A DNA stretch of 64,000 bases from Temnothorax longispinosus (Eukaryota > Arthropoda > Insecta > Hymenoptera > Formicidae). The DNA lies in contig NC_092367.1 of assembly GCF_030848805.1 (NCBI RefSeq), positions 248,001-312,000 on the forward strand. The letters are read 5' to 3'. Position numbers and translations under genes: made by a program. Each line of letters begins with the position of its first letter. The first letter of the stretch is position 1. Shown here piece after piece: positions 24,082-34,351 of the stretch. A model generated the notes under the pieces. It searched no databases. It was not told the origin of the DNA and worked only from the letters and a program-made list of their open reading frames with translations.

Positions 24082-24895
24082 ATGGAATTTGCCGTCAAAA
24101 CGAAACGGCACGGGAAGCAGAGAAGGAAGCGACGCTTGAAGAAACGGATGCGCGAGCGGATCAAGTGTGAGGTTAGGGTTAGGTCCGAAAGGCATTGGAA
24201 GGTCTTCCCCGAGTATGTCACCGACGCACGCGAGACGCTAGCGACGGGCACGATGCAGGCCGACGCTTTCTGGAAGAATTACGCGGTGGCCCAGGAATGG
24301 CAGAAACGGTGAGTTCACAAGTGAAATAGACGTCGAAGAGAAGTTCGAAGAGAATCGTCGATCGTCAAAAGGCACCTTGCCGATTTGCAGACACAGCATA
24401 ACCTGGTGGAGGTCGCGTTGCGTCGCCCTCGAGCACGAGAACAAACTGCTGCGCGACCGAGTGAGACTCTTAGCTCGGTATCGCGGCTATCGTGACACTC
24501 GGCAAGACGGTTATCACGCGGAGGGTAACGGCGAGGGCAACAATGACGACGACACGCGGGACGAGAATCACGCGGAACTCGGAACGGATAATGAGGACCT
24601 GGAGTTCAATGTGACCGAGGACATGTTGAACTTCTTTGAGACGAGCGAGAGGCATAAGCGAGAGATGCGGCAACAGGACGGATTTGACAGGGCCGCGCAC
24701 GAGGAGAATTCGGAGGAAACGCCCTTCGTCGGCGCCGCCGAGAAGGCCTGGGTGAGAAACAAGGAGGCAGAGCTGCTGTACGGCGACGCCGGATCCAAGA
24801 TATTGGCGATGGAAACCGCTCTGCAGAGTACGGTGGAGCGATACGAAGATACAGCGAATCCACAATACTGGCCCAACATTCCTCTCAAACCTTAG
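24082..24895 (+). CDS. Gemin8: Gemin8-like subunit of the SMN complex
   Basis: Two exons, 24082-24308 and 24391-24895, with an 82-bp GT-AG intron (donor GTGAGT, acceptor TTTGCAG) splitting an Arg codon. The product has 243 residues. The start is the first ATG, in good context (GAGCATGG). Residues 1-40 are very Lys/Arg-rich. Residues about 64-82 (FWKNYAVAQEWQKRHSITWW) match the family's repeated aromatic W/Y motif, followed by a short coiled coil (ALEHENKLLRDRVRLL). An acidic middle (DDDTRDENHAELGTDNEDLE) leads to the conserved end: DMLNFFETSERHKRE, LYGDAGSKILAMETALQ and PQYWPNIPLKP, closely resembling the vertebrate YWPVIPLK terminus. Gemin8 bridges Gemin6/7/Unrip to SMN during assembly of Sm rings on snRNAs, in cytoplasm and nuclear gems. 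It lies downstream of TBC1D15 on the same strand, about 0.8 kb from that gene's poly(A) signal, so it is a separate unit. Confidence 0.9.
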
Positions 24896-24953
24896 GACAA
24901 CTTATTTAATCTAGTGCGCTCTGACAGTTAATGTTTGCTAAGAATATTTTGAA

Positions 24954-24959
24954 AATAAA
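24954..24959 (+). terminator. Poly(A) signal of the Gemin8-like gene
   Basis: AATAAA 59 bases after the stop codon, which would give a short 3' UTR. Confidence 0.65.
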
Positions 24960-25167
24960 CTTCCAAACTCTTTTTTATATAAATCGTAATACAGTATTAC
25001 CGAAGCGTCAATTGCCTCCCCTTTCGCGATTGCATTCCAATTTCACACTTCCAACTCCAACATTTCTCCGTTAATGCAAAGAACAACCGTTAGAGAGTGC
25101 CACCTTAACGTTTCTGCGTCTCTTGTTTGTCGTTATGTAGCTGTAGATGGAATTACATAGCATTATA

Positions 25168-25818
25168 TTAAGGTGGTTCGATGGCTACAACAAAAGGCAG
25201 AGAATTTCATGAAATTTTAATATGTTGTTCTGCAATGCAAAATAGAATTATGTGAATTTTTTGGAAATTTTTCACCGTCCCGTTTTGAAAAAAATCTACT
25301 CCAAAAACCTAAAAAGTACAATTTTAGGAGTAGATTTATTTCAAAACGGGACGGTGAAAAATTCTCAAAAAATTCACATAATTCTATTTTGCATTCCAGA
25401 ACAACATATTAAAATTGCATGAAACCGGCTGCATTTTTAACATAGGTTCTTATGGTTTTTATGGGAAATGACATATTGCATATACCTTCAGAATGAAATA
25501 AGTGCAAGAAAAAATGCAAATGATAAAGAAAAAGAAATTTGCACATGTAACTTAATAATTTACAAATAAATGAGCGAAAGAAAGGGGAAGGTTACCGCAC
25601 ATTTCGTAGAAAAATTAATTATTAAAGCATAAATTGCTTGATTTTTCGTCTGCATAGACTGTCATGCTCGTGAACGACGTGAACAGCAGCACGCATTATA
25701 CACGCGGCGACCAATCAGAGCAATCCCCTTCATTCCCACTACTTCAAACGCTAGTGCGCTGTTTCCAGAACCCCCGCGTCCCACTACTCCCTCCGATGAA
25801 GCCATCGAACCTCCTTAA
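25168..25818. mobile_element. TTAA-type MITE, family C, with an inner palindrome
   Basis: TTAA at 25168-25171 and 25815-25818. Left end GGTGGTTCGATGGCT; right end, read inverted, GGAGGTTCGATGGCT. The left part contains a roughly 220-bp palindrome (25203-25425) whose arms share ATTTTAATATGTTGTTCTG, TTTTGCAT and CACCGTCCCGTTTTGAAA. There is no transposase. Its start GGTGG resembles the family E element at 59625-60254. Confidence 0.72.
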
Positions 25819-26008
25819 GGCTCATCTCGATGATCTCGATAAGATAATTAACTTTTCTTATCTTTTCTATTTCGATAATATATAATATATACATATGTAT
25901 ATATACTTCACCAAATAATTCAGAAATTAAGAAAAATTGGCTAAAAAAATAAGCAAATTTTAAAGCTATAACTTTGTTTAAAAAAATGGGAATCTAAATC
26001 TAAAAAAT

Positions 26009-26011
26009 ACA

Positions 26012-26072
<61 letters not shown>
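26009..26072. repeat. (TA)n microsatellite
   Basis: Pure AT dinucleotide run with one interruption (ATACAT) inside the left arm of the fold-back element. Confidence 0.95.
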
Positions 26073-26074
<2 letters not shown>

Positions 26075-26610
26075 GTCAAAGCTTTAAATCTACTTTCGAA
26101 AGGTCGCAGCTGTTTTTCACTTTCTTCAATTATGATAATTTTAACATATAGAAAACTACGAGCTCGACGAAATAAGAAATTTTCTTGTCACTTTGTAGGC
26201 GTGTCATGTACACGAAAAGGACCTGAACAAATTTTTTTAACTTTTCATGTTGAAACCTGAAATTTTTCCCTATAAGTTCTTTTTCTAGATTTTAATTTCA
26301 TTTTTTCCGTATCAAATTATCGAGAAATGGAGAAAAAATGGGCACTTTGACTTTGATTGTTCATAACTTCGTTAAAAATCATCGTCCAACAATTCCAGAA
26401 ATGGTATGACTGATTTTTTAAAAACTTGTGGACATGTTACAAGATGAAGATAACGTAAAAAATTCGCAATTTTTCTTTTTTTCATTTAAACCTCGGAAAA
26501 AATTATGTAAGGTAATTAAAAAAATTTTATCTAAAATTTGTGTGCCTCTTAGTACTCCAAACTTGAAAAAAGTTACAGACTTGCTGTGATAATATTTTTA
26601 TTGAAGGGGT

Positions 26611-26690
26611 GACCTATGACCTAGTTTAATGGTAAAAAGCGCCAGATTCGTAACCACAAAAAACCAGGTTTGAGTCCACTTAATCACAGG
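26611..26690 (+). other. tRNA-like (pol III promoter-like) segment
   Basis: An A-box-like TAGTTTAATGG (26622-26632) is followed 45 bases later by a B-box-like GGTTTGAGTCC (26667-26677; the consensus has GGTTCGANTCC). The spacing fits a tRNA, but the acceptor, anticodon and T stems do not pair well. It may be a degenerate tRNA or SINE head, or chance. Confidence 0.2.
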
Positions 26691-27619
26691 AATTTTAATG
26701 TTCTAAACTGCACCTCTCCGCACGAGAAATTAACGGGGTCTCCCGTGAGAGAAATTCCGTCTTTCGCAAGAGACGTTAAACCGTTCAACATGTTCAAATA
26801 AACACGCATAATGAAGCGTAAACCCGACCGTACAACTTGTACGTGGTGTGCGTTTTGGGAGAAGTTAAAGAAGACATTTTGCATTTTTTTAATTTTATGC
26901 TGAGGAAGTTAAACGCAGTTACGCGGATGCTGAAAAGATTTTTCTGCAACAAATTTTAAAAATTTTTTTATCAAAGCAAATCAAGTATTCCCATGATACA
27001 TTGTATGCATCGATCCATTTAAACGTGCGGATCATTATAAAAAAATTATCACAGCAAGTCTATGATTTTTTTCAAGTTTGGAGTACTATAAGTAATTGTA
27101 AGAGGCACAAAAAGTTTAGACAATAAAATTTTTTCAGTTATTTTGCATAATTTTTTCCGAGGTTTAAATAAAAAAGAGAGAAATCGCGAATTTTTACAAT
27201 TATACCATATTATAGAGCAAAAATTCAGTTCAATCTATTAGATAAACGATCAAAGTCTAAATGCCTATTTTTTTCTCCATTTCTCGATAACTTGATAAGA
27301 AAAAATTGAAATTTAAATCTAAAAAAAAAGGAAAACTAGGCTTTGACATGAAAAGGTCAAGAAACTTTGTTAGGTCCTTTTTGTACACGTAACACGCCCA
27401 CAAAGTGACAAGCTTATTTCGTCGAGCTCGTAATTTTCTGTGTTATGTTAAAATTACCATAATTGAAGAAAGTGAAAAACAGCTGTGACCTTTCGAAAGT
27501 AGAGATTTCAAGCTTCAAAATTCTTTTGTTAGATTTGGATTCCCATTTTTTTAAACAAAGTTACAGCTGTTTAAAATTTGCTCATTTTTTAGACAATTTT
27601 TCTTTATCTCTTAAATATG

Positions 27620-28757
27620 TATTTGTGTATATGTAGTTGCTAGACTTACAAATCCTAAAAAATTAATGTAGATTTAATTAATATCAAAGACAGCAATATG
27701 GGCTTAACTTCAGCGTTATTTGCTAATTTATTTCTCTTATTTAAAAAAGAAAGATCGCCTCTCGTACGTTATTCCTTAATAAAAAGCAAAATCTTTTGGA
27801 TATACAAGCATTACATTTCGTTTAGGAAGATAATCGCCGAAAATTCGAATCATTTCCTATACAGCACAGAAAGGTTGCAGACGTAGGTTCTTCATCGTAA
27901 TCATCACTAATCCCATTACTTGCGTAAGGCCGGAGCCAAATCAGACCGAGTGAACAAATGCGAACAAACGCGAATAAGCAATCTCGCTTCAATAAGTACG
28001 AACGGTTCGGCCTTGTTCGCGCTCGTTCATTTTTGGATTTAACTTCACGTTAAGTATTCGAATGACAAATTCGATTCGAATCGTCCTCTCTCTTTCTCGG
28101 AATAGAAAGGTCGCGTCACAGTCGCAAGATCGAACTTGTAGCTGGTAAGACCCGTCTGAATCGTAGACACACGTACATACGTGCACATTAAACTCGCGAA
28201 GCCTGCGGTGCGAGACGCAACCAATCGCGCCGGAGGCAGTATCAAGTTGTTTCTCTCGCACTGCAACGACGCGGCCATATAAATGACACCCATCATATGA
28301 AATACACCGAGGGAGGAAGCAATTAATAGCTAATCTAAACGACGGAGCAATTGCATTCACATATTATTATTACTCGGATCAGAAATAATCGATCGCCACT
28401 GTCGCGGTGTGAAAAATATTGCCTCGCGACACGGTTGCCGCGTGTATGGTGTATGCCGGGTTACGCGCGCGTGCGTGGGACGAGCGTAGAAAAAATGAAG
28501 AGGAGAGAAAGCGCTTGGTGAAGATGAAAAAGTTGCACGCGGATCCAACGTGAAGACAGATACTTTTTTGCTGTCTGTTAGTTTCATCGCGAATATACAA
28601 TAGGTATGCACAAAACTCAGCGTTTTACCTAATATTTTTTGGAATCATTAGTTAAAAGACGTCGACAGTCTTTTAACTAAAACAGTAAATAAAAAGAAAC
28701 GCGTACTTAATTGCTTGATAGTCTGCCTAAAATGATTTATTCGTCATGAGGATGTCG
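27620..28757. other. Spacer, no gene recognised
   Basis: AT-rich to about 27.9 kb, then a GC-richer block to 28.6 kb with frames on the minus strand (up to 123 codons) that overlap in several phases and show no family motif. The GC-richer part could be a promoter or noncoding exon. Confidence 0.35.
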
Positions 28758-29524
28758 TTAAGGTAGCTGTCTCGTCAGGGCATGTATTAGATAAAGTTTT
28801 CGATTTCGGTTTTTATATCAAATTATATGATCAGCTTTGCAGTCGATTTTTTCTGTGGCTCCTTACCGACTATTTACTCTAGAAAATCGATCTCGAAAAT
28901 CACAAATTTTGCATTACTTCATACAGAAAAGAAGGCTCTATCACGGTTTCAATCACATATTTTCGTATTTTTCGATTAGATGAAGTGAGAAAAAAACATT
29001 GATTTTGTACATTAGATTTCGAAGAATCCGATGCAACCATAAAATATATAGGTTACCGAAGATTTCGCTGCTAATTTTTTAGTTTATTTTAGTGAAAATG
29101 CGGTAATCGAGCAGACATTTTTTAGTCGAGGTGAGGTTGGGAAGACTTGGCAACGCCGCTGGCTAATCACTGTAGTTGCAGGTTATGGGGCTCGTCTTTC
29201 TTAGCCGAATTGGATAGTGATTGACACCCCTGTCATGCGTTTTGAAACCCTTTCTCAGTAATTGTCAAAATTCAATCGAAAAGAAGATGTAACCTCACTT
29301 GTAACCTTTATCAACGACTCGCATGATCAGCTGATCCAAACGGAGTCAAATGAGAAAAATCACATAATTTGGAAAAAGTAACATACTTTGTCACGTATGA
29401 AATTTTACACCATAATTCATAAAATTATTTTTCCCTTAGCAAAAATTGCCTGAAATATATTTCTGAACGTGAAAACCTACAAACAGTCACATGACTATAG
29501 CACGTAGCGAGACAGCTACCTTAA
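28758..29524. mobile_element. TTAA-type element, family D
   Basis: TTAA at 28758-28761 and 29521-29524 enclose ends GGTAGCTGTCTCG and the exact inverse CGAGACAGCTACC. The interior is 759 bp of noncoding DNA. Confidence 0.78.
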
Positions 29525-29550
29525 GTTCATCACGGTAATATTGGTTTCAG

Positions 29551-30099
29551 AGAGATCAGATTCATATCTCTAGGATATGCTGCTGATGCAGCACTGGAAG
29601 ACGTTCTGAAAGCGGGAAAAATCGGTGTACGGATTCTCGTCTATCGGTATCGCATTCCGAGGGATGTGCCCGGACGCGGTCGGGTCGGACCTGCAATTCT
29701 ATCGTGTCGTCCACGTGTGTGGAATCGCTCACGGGCTCTGAAGAGTTGCCTGTGCGAGCGCTATGCCTCTGTAACTCAATTACCGCGCATTGTGTTCGTG
29801 CCTGTGGGTATACCACAGCGCACGCGGCGCACACGATTTACCGTGTGCACGACGGCGACGGCGACGGCGGCGGCGGCGACAGCGACGGTAACGCGAAGGT
29901 GCCGCGCAACTTGCCCACAGTATGGATCAAGGCCATAACTCCTGCGTGCGCGGAGTAAAGTGGTTGATATCAAGTATTCAGAGTCCCACAGCCAGACCTC
30001 CTTTGTCGTTGATTGAACGTGGCGTCCCTAGAATTTCAGCGCTTACATACGACCCGAGAAAACGTGAGCATATAGCGAAGATAGACCGTATCGAATTTG
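29551..30099 (+). other. Candidate 5' exon of an unidentified gene
   Basis: A GC-rich island begins right after a possible acceptor (TTGGTTTCAG, 29541-29550) and ends at a consensus donor GTAAGT at 30100. Inside, an ATG at 29922 opens a frame (MDQGHNSCVRGVKWL … REHIAKIDRIEFG) that stays open to the donor. Another frame from 29551 reads IRFISLGYAADAALEDVLK without a stop for about 130 codons. I recognise no protein. It could equally be a noncoding first exon of a downstream gene. Confidence 0.25.
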
Positions 30100-30744
30100 G
30101 TAAGTTCGTTAAATTGAGAAACAATTGTACGATCATATTTTTTTTCTCGTAAAAGATAATTGATTTAAAATATCTAGTAGGAAAAAGCATCATGCAAATA
30201 AACCAGAGAACAGGCCTCATTTTCTTTTTTTTCATATAAATGCGGTCACCTGGGGTTTTACACCCCAATTAAAAAGTCATTGTTATTAATAAAAGTCATT
30301 GTTATTTAGGTACATATTGCATATTTTTTATTGTTTTATAATTTAATAGTATTTGAGGATAATATACTATATATAGATTTACTCCAAGTAAACCAAATGA
30401 TATTTAAAAAATGAAAGAAGCACACATTAAACGGCTTATTACGACAGTATTAAAAAAAATGAAGATATTAATTAATAAAACCCTTTTATATGGGTTTTCG
30501 ATGGAATTTCATATTCAAAAGTTTTTAAAAAAATAGTTATTAGAAAAAAAAGAAAATTATTATATAATATTTATTTTATATAGTAATCTAAAATAAAATA
30601 AGGCTATTCACGCTATCATATAAAATCATGTATACTGTGTTTGCTCGTCCAGAATTAATAAAACCGATTTATTTTTATGATATTTGTTTATTATATTACC
30701 TATATATATAAATATAAATTACATAAAGTATTTTTACATAAAAA

Positions 30745-32559
30745 TAAATATCCCTATTCGCTCCAACCATGCCTTTCGTGTCCCATGAATTTCTAACAGT
30801 CGTTTGTTCCGGAAAACAAATAATCGTGGGAGAATCCCCTCCACGCCGGAAAAAAGTTATTGTGGCAGGGAACCTCAGGTAAAAATTTCAAAGTCCTAGC
30901 TCATTTACTTACTCTCGAAACGGGGAACAATCAAAATCTCGGTGGGACACGAAAGTGCATGGTTGGAGAATTACGTCAGTGTTGTGTGAAAGGTAAATGA
31001 GCATTTTTTTCGATAAAAATGTATTTTTGTGTATAATTTAACCGTATTTAAAATATTTTTGTCGTTAACCCTCAGGGTACGATCTGGGTTAGCGTAACCC
31101 GAGCGTAATTTTGAAAGTAGCGCCATTTTAAAGGAAGTGAATGGTGGGGGTCCGTACCGGGGGGGAAAAAATCTTTGAGGTAGCTACTATGTAAGCGCCA
31201 AGGGGCAGCGTCAGTCTATGCTTGGTGCTCAAGGTATACGAGTTTGAAAATTGAACTCGGGTAGTCTACACCCAGTTCGTACGGAACGTTACAAAATCCG
31301 TGTTTTTCAAACAAAAAAAATTTGTGTTTTTCGAGTATTTGCTGCAGTAGAGTATTCTGGTATGTGTAATTTACTATTTTTAATATACTTTTGTGCATTC
31401 TAACCTCAAAATGATGCTCTGTAGCATACCAGCATAACGTATCCGTGCATGCAATTTTTGTTATTTATTTATATTATACTAATCAACAACATCCAAAAGA
31501 ACTATTTTTACTTTAAGATATTTTTTTTTGCGTTATTACGATAAATCAAGCAAGTAACGTTATATCGCTATCGCAAAAAAACGGGTATTTTCATAGTTAA
31601 AAAAAAAAATACTTTTTGGAATGGATCAAAAAACGAATTCAGCCATTTCAAAGAACAACTTTTTAGCTTTCAAACGCGACTTAAAAAATGTCGATATCTT
31701 TTTTTTTCATAAAGTTATGCAATTTAAAAGAAAAAATGAATTTTTATGAAAATTTTTTGAGAATGGTTTACATTTTCAAATGTATCTTTGTTTAAACAAA
31801 TAAGGTAATAAATCTACCAACGCCATTGTATTTTTGAGAAAATTTCCGATCCAAAAAAAAAAAAATTTGTTTCAATTGATAAATTACAGCCCGATATACA
31901 GTCAATCAAAGTCGCCGGGTTAGGCTAACCCATGTCCGTACGGAACGTAACTTTTTTATAGATCGTACCCTGAGGGTTAAAAAAAAATTTGACATTCCAC
32001 AGAGGTCTATTATGGCTCAGAGGCAGGTGGAAGAGATGGGGAGGAGCTACGTTTATAAAAAAAAATTAATTTTTTTACATAAAAAATATCTGTCACACTT
32101 CAAATTCGCCTTTTCTTATTCAGAAATTTTTTTTCTAGCATTCTTTAAGTCCTTAAAGTCCTTCTGTACCATTTAAAAATTACCAAATTTGCGGCGACGA
32201 AATTAAGTATTCCTATTTAATTAATAATTATCTCATATTTTTTTTCTCATTTGCACTACTTTTAGCTTTAATTTGCGTTTTGGTTCATTAAGCTTCGTCA
32301 ATTTGTTCGTGAGTTATGATTTTTTAAGTAAAACGAGTCGTAACGTGTGTTTGCCAACATATAATTGTTGTAAAAAAATATTTAAATAAATGATTTCCAA
32401 ATATTCTTTACATTGATTTTTAGTCGAAGGTACAAAGATATAATAATTTTTGGGGAATTTTCCAAAGCTATTAATTATAAAAAACACGTGGGACTCGAAA
32501 GTGCATGGTTGGAGGATTATTGGGGCGAAAAAAACGTTGGAGTGAATAGGGATATTTAT
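30745..32559. mobile_element. Inverted-repeat element hosting a nested TTAA MITE
   Basis: Ends are inverted copies: AAATATCCCTATTCGCTCCA near 30747 and GGAGTGAATAGGGATATTT near 32540. Inside the left end a shorter hairpin pairs CCAACCATGCCTTTCGTGTC (30763) with GACACGAAAGTGCATGGTTGG (from 30947). The same words recur near the right end (GGACTCGAAAGTGCATGGTTG). The TTAA-type MITE at 31065-31980 lies within. No coding frame. Confidence 0.6.
31065..31980. mobile_element. TTAA-type (piggyBac-like) MITE, family A copy 2
   Basis: TTAA at 31065-31068 and 31977-31980, with ends CCCTCAGGGTACGATCT and the inverse AGATCGTACCCTGAGGG. It is collinear with the copy at 6770-7720 over its whole length, apart from short indels (a poly-T run near 7050 and about 15 bases near 7180 are present only in copy 1). 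The high similarity suggests fairly recent activity of the family. Confidence 0.87.
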
Positions 32560-32964
32560 GTTAAAACTTGATTCTTCCTAAAATCTTTTACATATTAATC
32601 GGATTGAAATATAATTAATTTATCAAAAATATCATATTTGTTATTAACAAAAATATGTTTTGCATTCGATAAATTTACAACAATTATTTTATTACTTGTT
32701 ACTTTTTTCTAAGCTTTTACACATGTTTTCATTAAATTTTGTTATTTTTTCTATTTTATGTTAACTGTTATAACATTATTATTTATTTATTGTAAACATA
32801 TTATAGGTTTTCATAACCTTATTCAAATACATATTATTTATTTCAAATTTATAATACAAAACTTTTACTATACTTACTATTAATTTTTGTAACGTAAACA
32901 GTAGTCACTTGATTCCTATACCCCAGCAAGTTTTAATAGGTACTATGAAGGTACGGGTCCTAAT

Positions 32965-33565
32965 TTCGCTTCCTCATAGAGGAAGCTTTGTTTTCGTAAA
33001 AAAAATTTTTTTTGAGTTGCTTTTGCCAATGTGTTCAGAATGTTCTAAAACGTCGAAAAATCGCTATTTTTTAAAATGTCGGTATGTGTGTATGTATATG
33101 TTATGTGTGTATGTGTGTATGTGTGTATGTATGTGCCAAATTTACCGAAATTTCTATAACTCCAGAACTAATCAACCAAATCTTAACGAATTATATATGA
33201 AATAGGGGTAGAAAAAACTGAAGAATATATAGAATTAATAAAAATTGCTAATAATCAAGGGGTTCTTTTTTAATAAAATTTTGAATTTTTGCTGAAATGT
33301 TTGTTTATGCTTTAATTTCCGCAAATTTGGAGATATCGATCTATTTCTAATTTTATTATATTTTTCAGTCTTTTCTACCCCTATTTCATATATAAGTCGT
33401 TAAGATTTGGTTGATTAGTTCTGGAGTTTTTTGCAAGTAGAAACCTTTGCTCACAAAGCTTCCTCTATGAGGAAGCCAAAACAAATAGAGGAAGCTTTGT
33501 GAGCAAAGGTTTCTACTTGCACACTTAAAAACTATGAGGAAGCAATGTGCAGGTTTCTACTTGCA
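32965..33565. mobile_element. Inverted-repeat element with GCTTCCTC…GAGGAAGC palindromes
   Basis: The arms 33155-33235 and 33365-33430 are inverted copies (CCAGAACTAATCAACCAAAT, ATATGAAATAGGGGTAGAAA). Near the outer ends the palindrome GCTTCCTC…GAGGAAGC occurs at about 32970 and 33462, with partial copies to 33545. GGTTTCTACTTGCACACTT is directly repeated at about 33508 and 33550. Exact ends are uncertain. Confidence 0.55.
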
Positions 33566-34315
33566 CACTTTACTTTTTTTCTATTATATGGATTAGGTTA
33601 GGTTTAGAACTTTCAAATGAAAGGTATAGATATGGATTCTTGATCAATAAAACAATTACTGTGACATGAGCTTCACTTTTTCGACACTGCAGGGCCTTGC
33701 TCGCCACACTCCGGTCCAGTCGACGGCTGTTTTTCGTTTTCTAATTTTCACATAATAACATAATTTTCTAATTTGCTTATAATAAGTTTAGTTTAAACTC
33801 GAATTATTTTCTTGGCCTAATATTATTATAAACATCTTATTCAAATTCTGTATTTTCAATTCCTTTACGTTACAAGCTTAAAAATATTAATTAGAATGAA
33901 AATGACAATGCGACAAAAAGTCGAGCGGTCCGAAGTGTAGTTAAGGACTTGAAAATAAGTGGTTAGCTAAGGTTAAATCACTCTAGGTGTCCATTCTCGA
34001 GTTAAAGGTTTTCGGTTTCGCGAGATTTATATATCTTAATCGTCTGCAAGTCATTACGATGGAAAGCTTCCTGAACGAAATGTTTTGATAATGCGTATCG
34101 CGTCGCCGGATAATTCGGGGAAATAAGAGACGATCTTGCGATATATCGGAGATAGATTGAACCAGGACGCGGGAGAGACAACGGTCGGATCATTCAGGCG
34201 TGCCTTATCTGTAGACTAAACCCGCGTACAAGGGCCGTAGGATTCCCGGACCAGTTTCGTGAGAAGGCGGTATCGATACCTTCGTCCTAAGAAGAAAGCT
34301 CCTAATTATCGAAAT

Positions 34316-34351
<36 letters not shown>

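Larger units (their letters stand above)
25920..27619. mobile_element. 1.7-kb fold-back element with roughly 650-bp arms
   Basis: The left arm (about 25920-26605) is the inverted copy of the right arm (about 27040-27619). Shared blocks are ACTTTGTTTAAAAAAATGGG, TTCGAAAGGTCGCAGCTG against CAGCTGTGACCTTTCGAA, GAGCTCGACGAAATAAG, CATTTCTCGATAA and GTACTCCAAACTTGAAAAAA. A (TA)n tract at 26009-26072 is expanded in the left arm only. The 430-bp centre has no long frame but includes a tRNA-like segment. Superfamily unknown. Confidence 0.75.
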
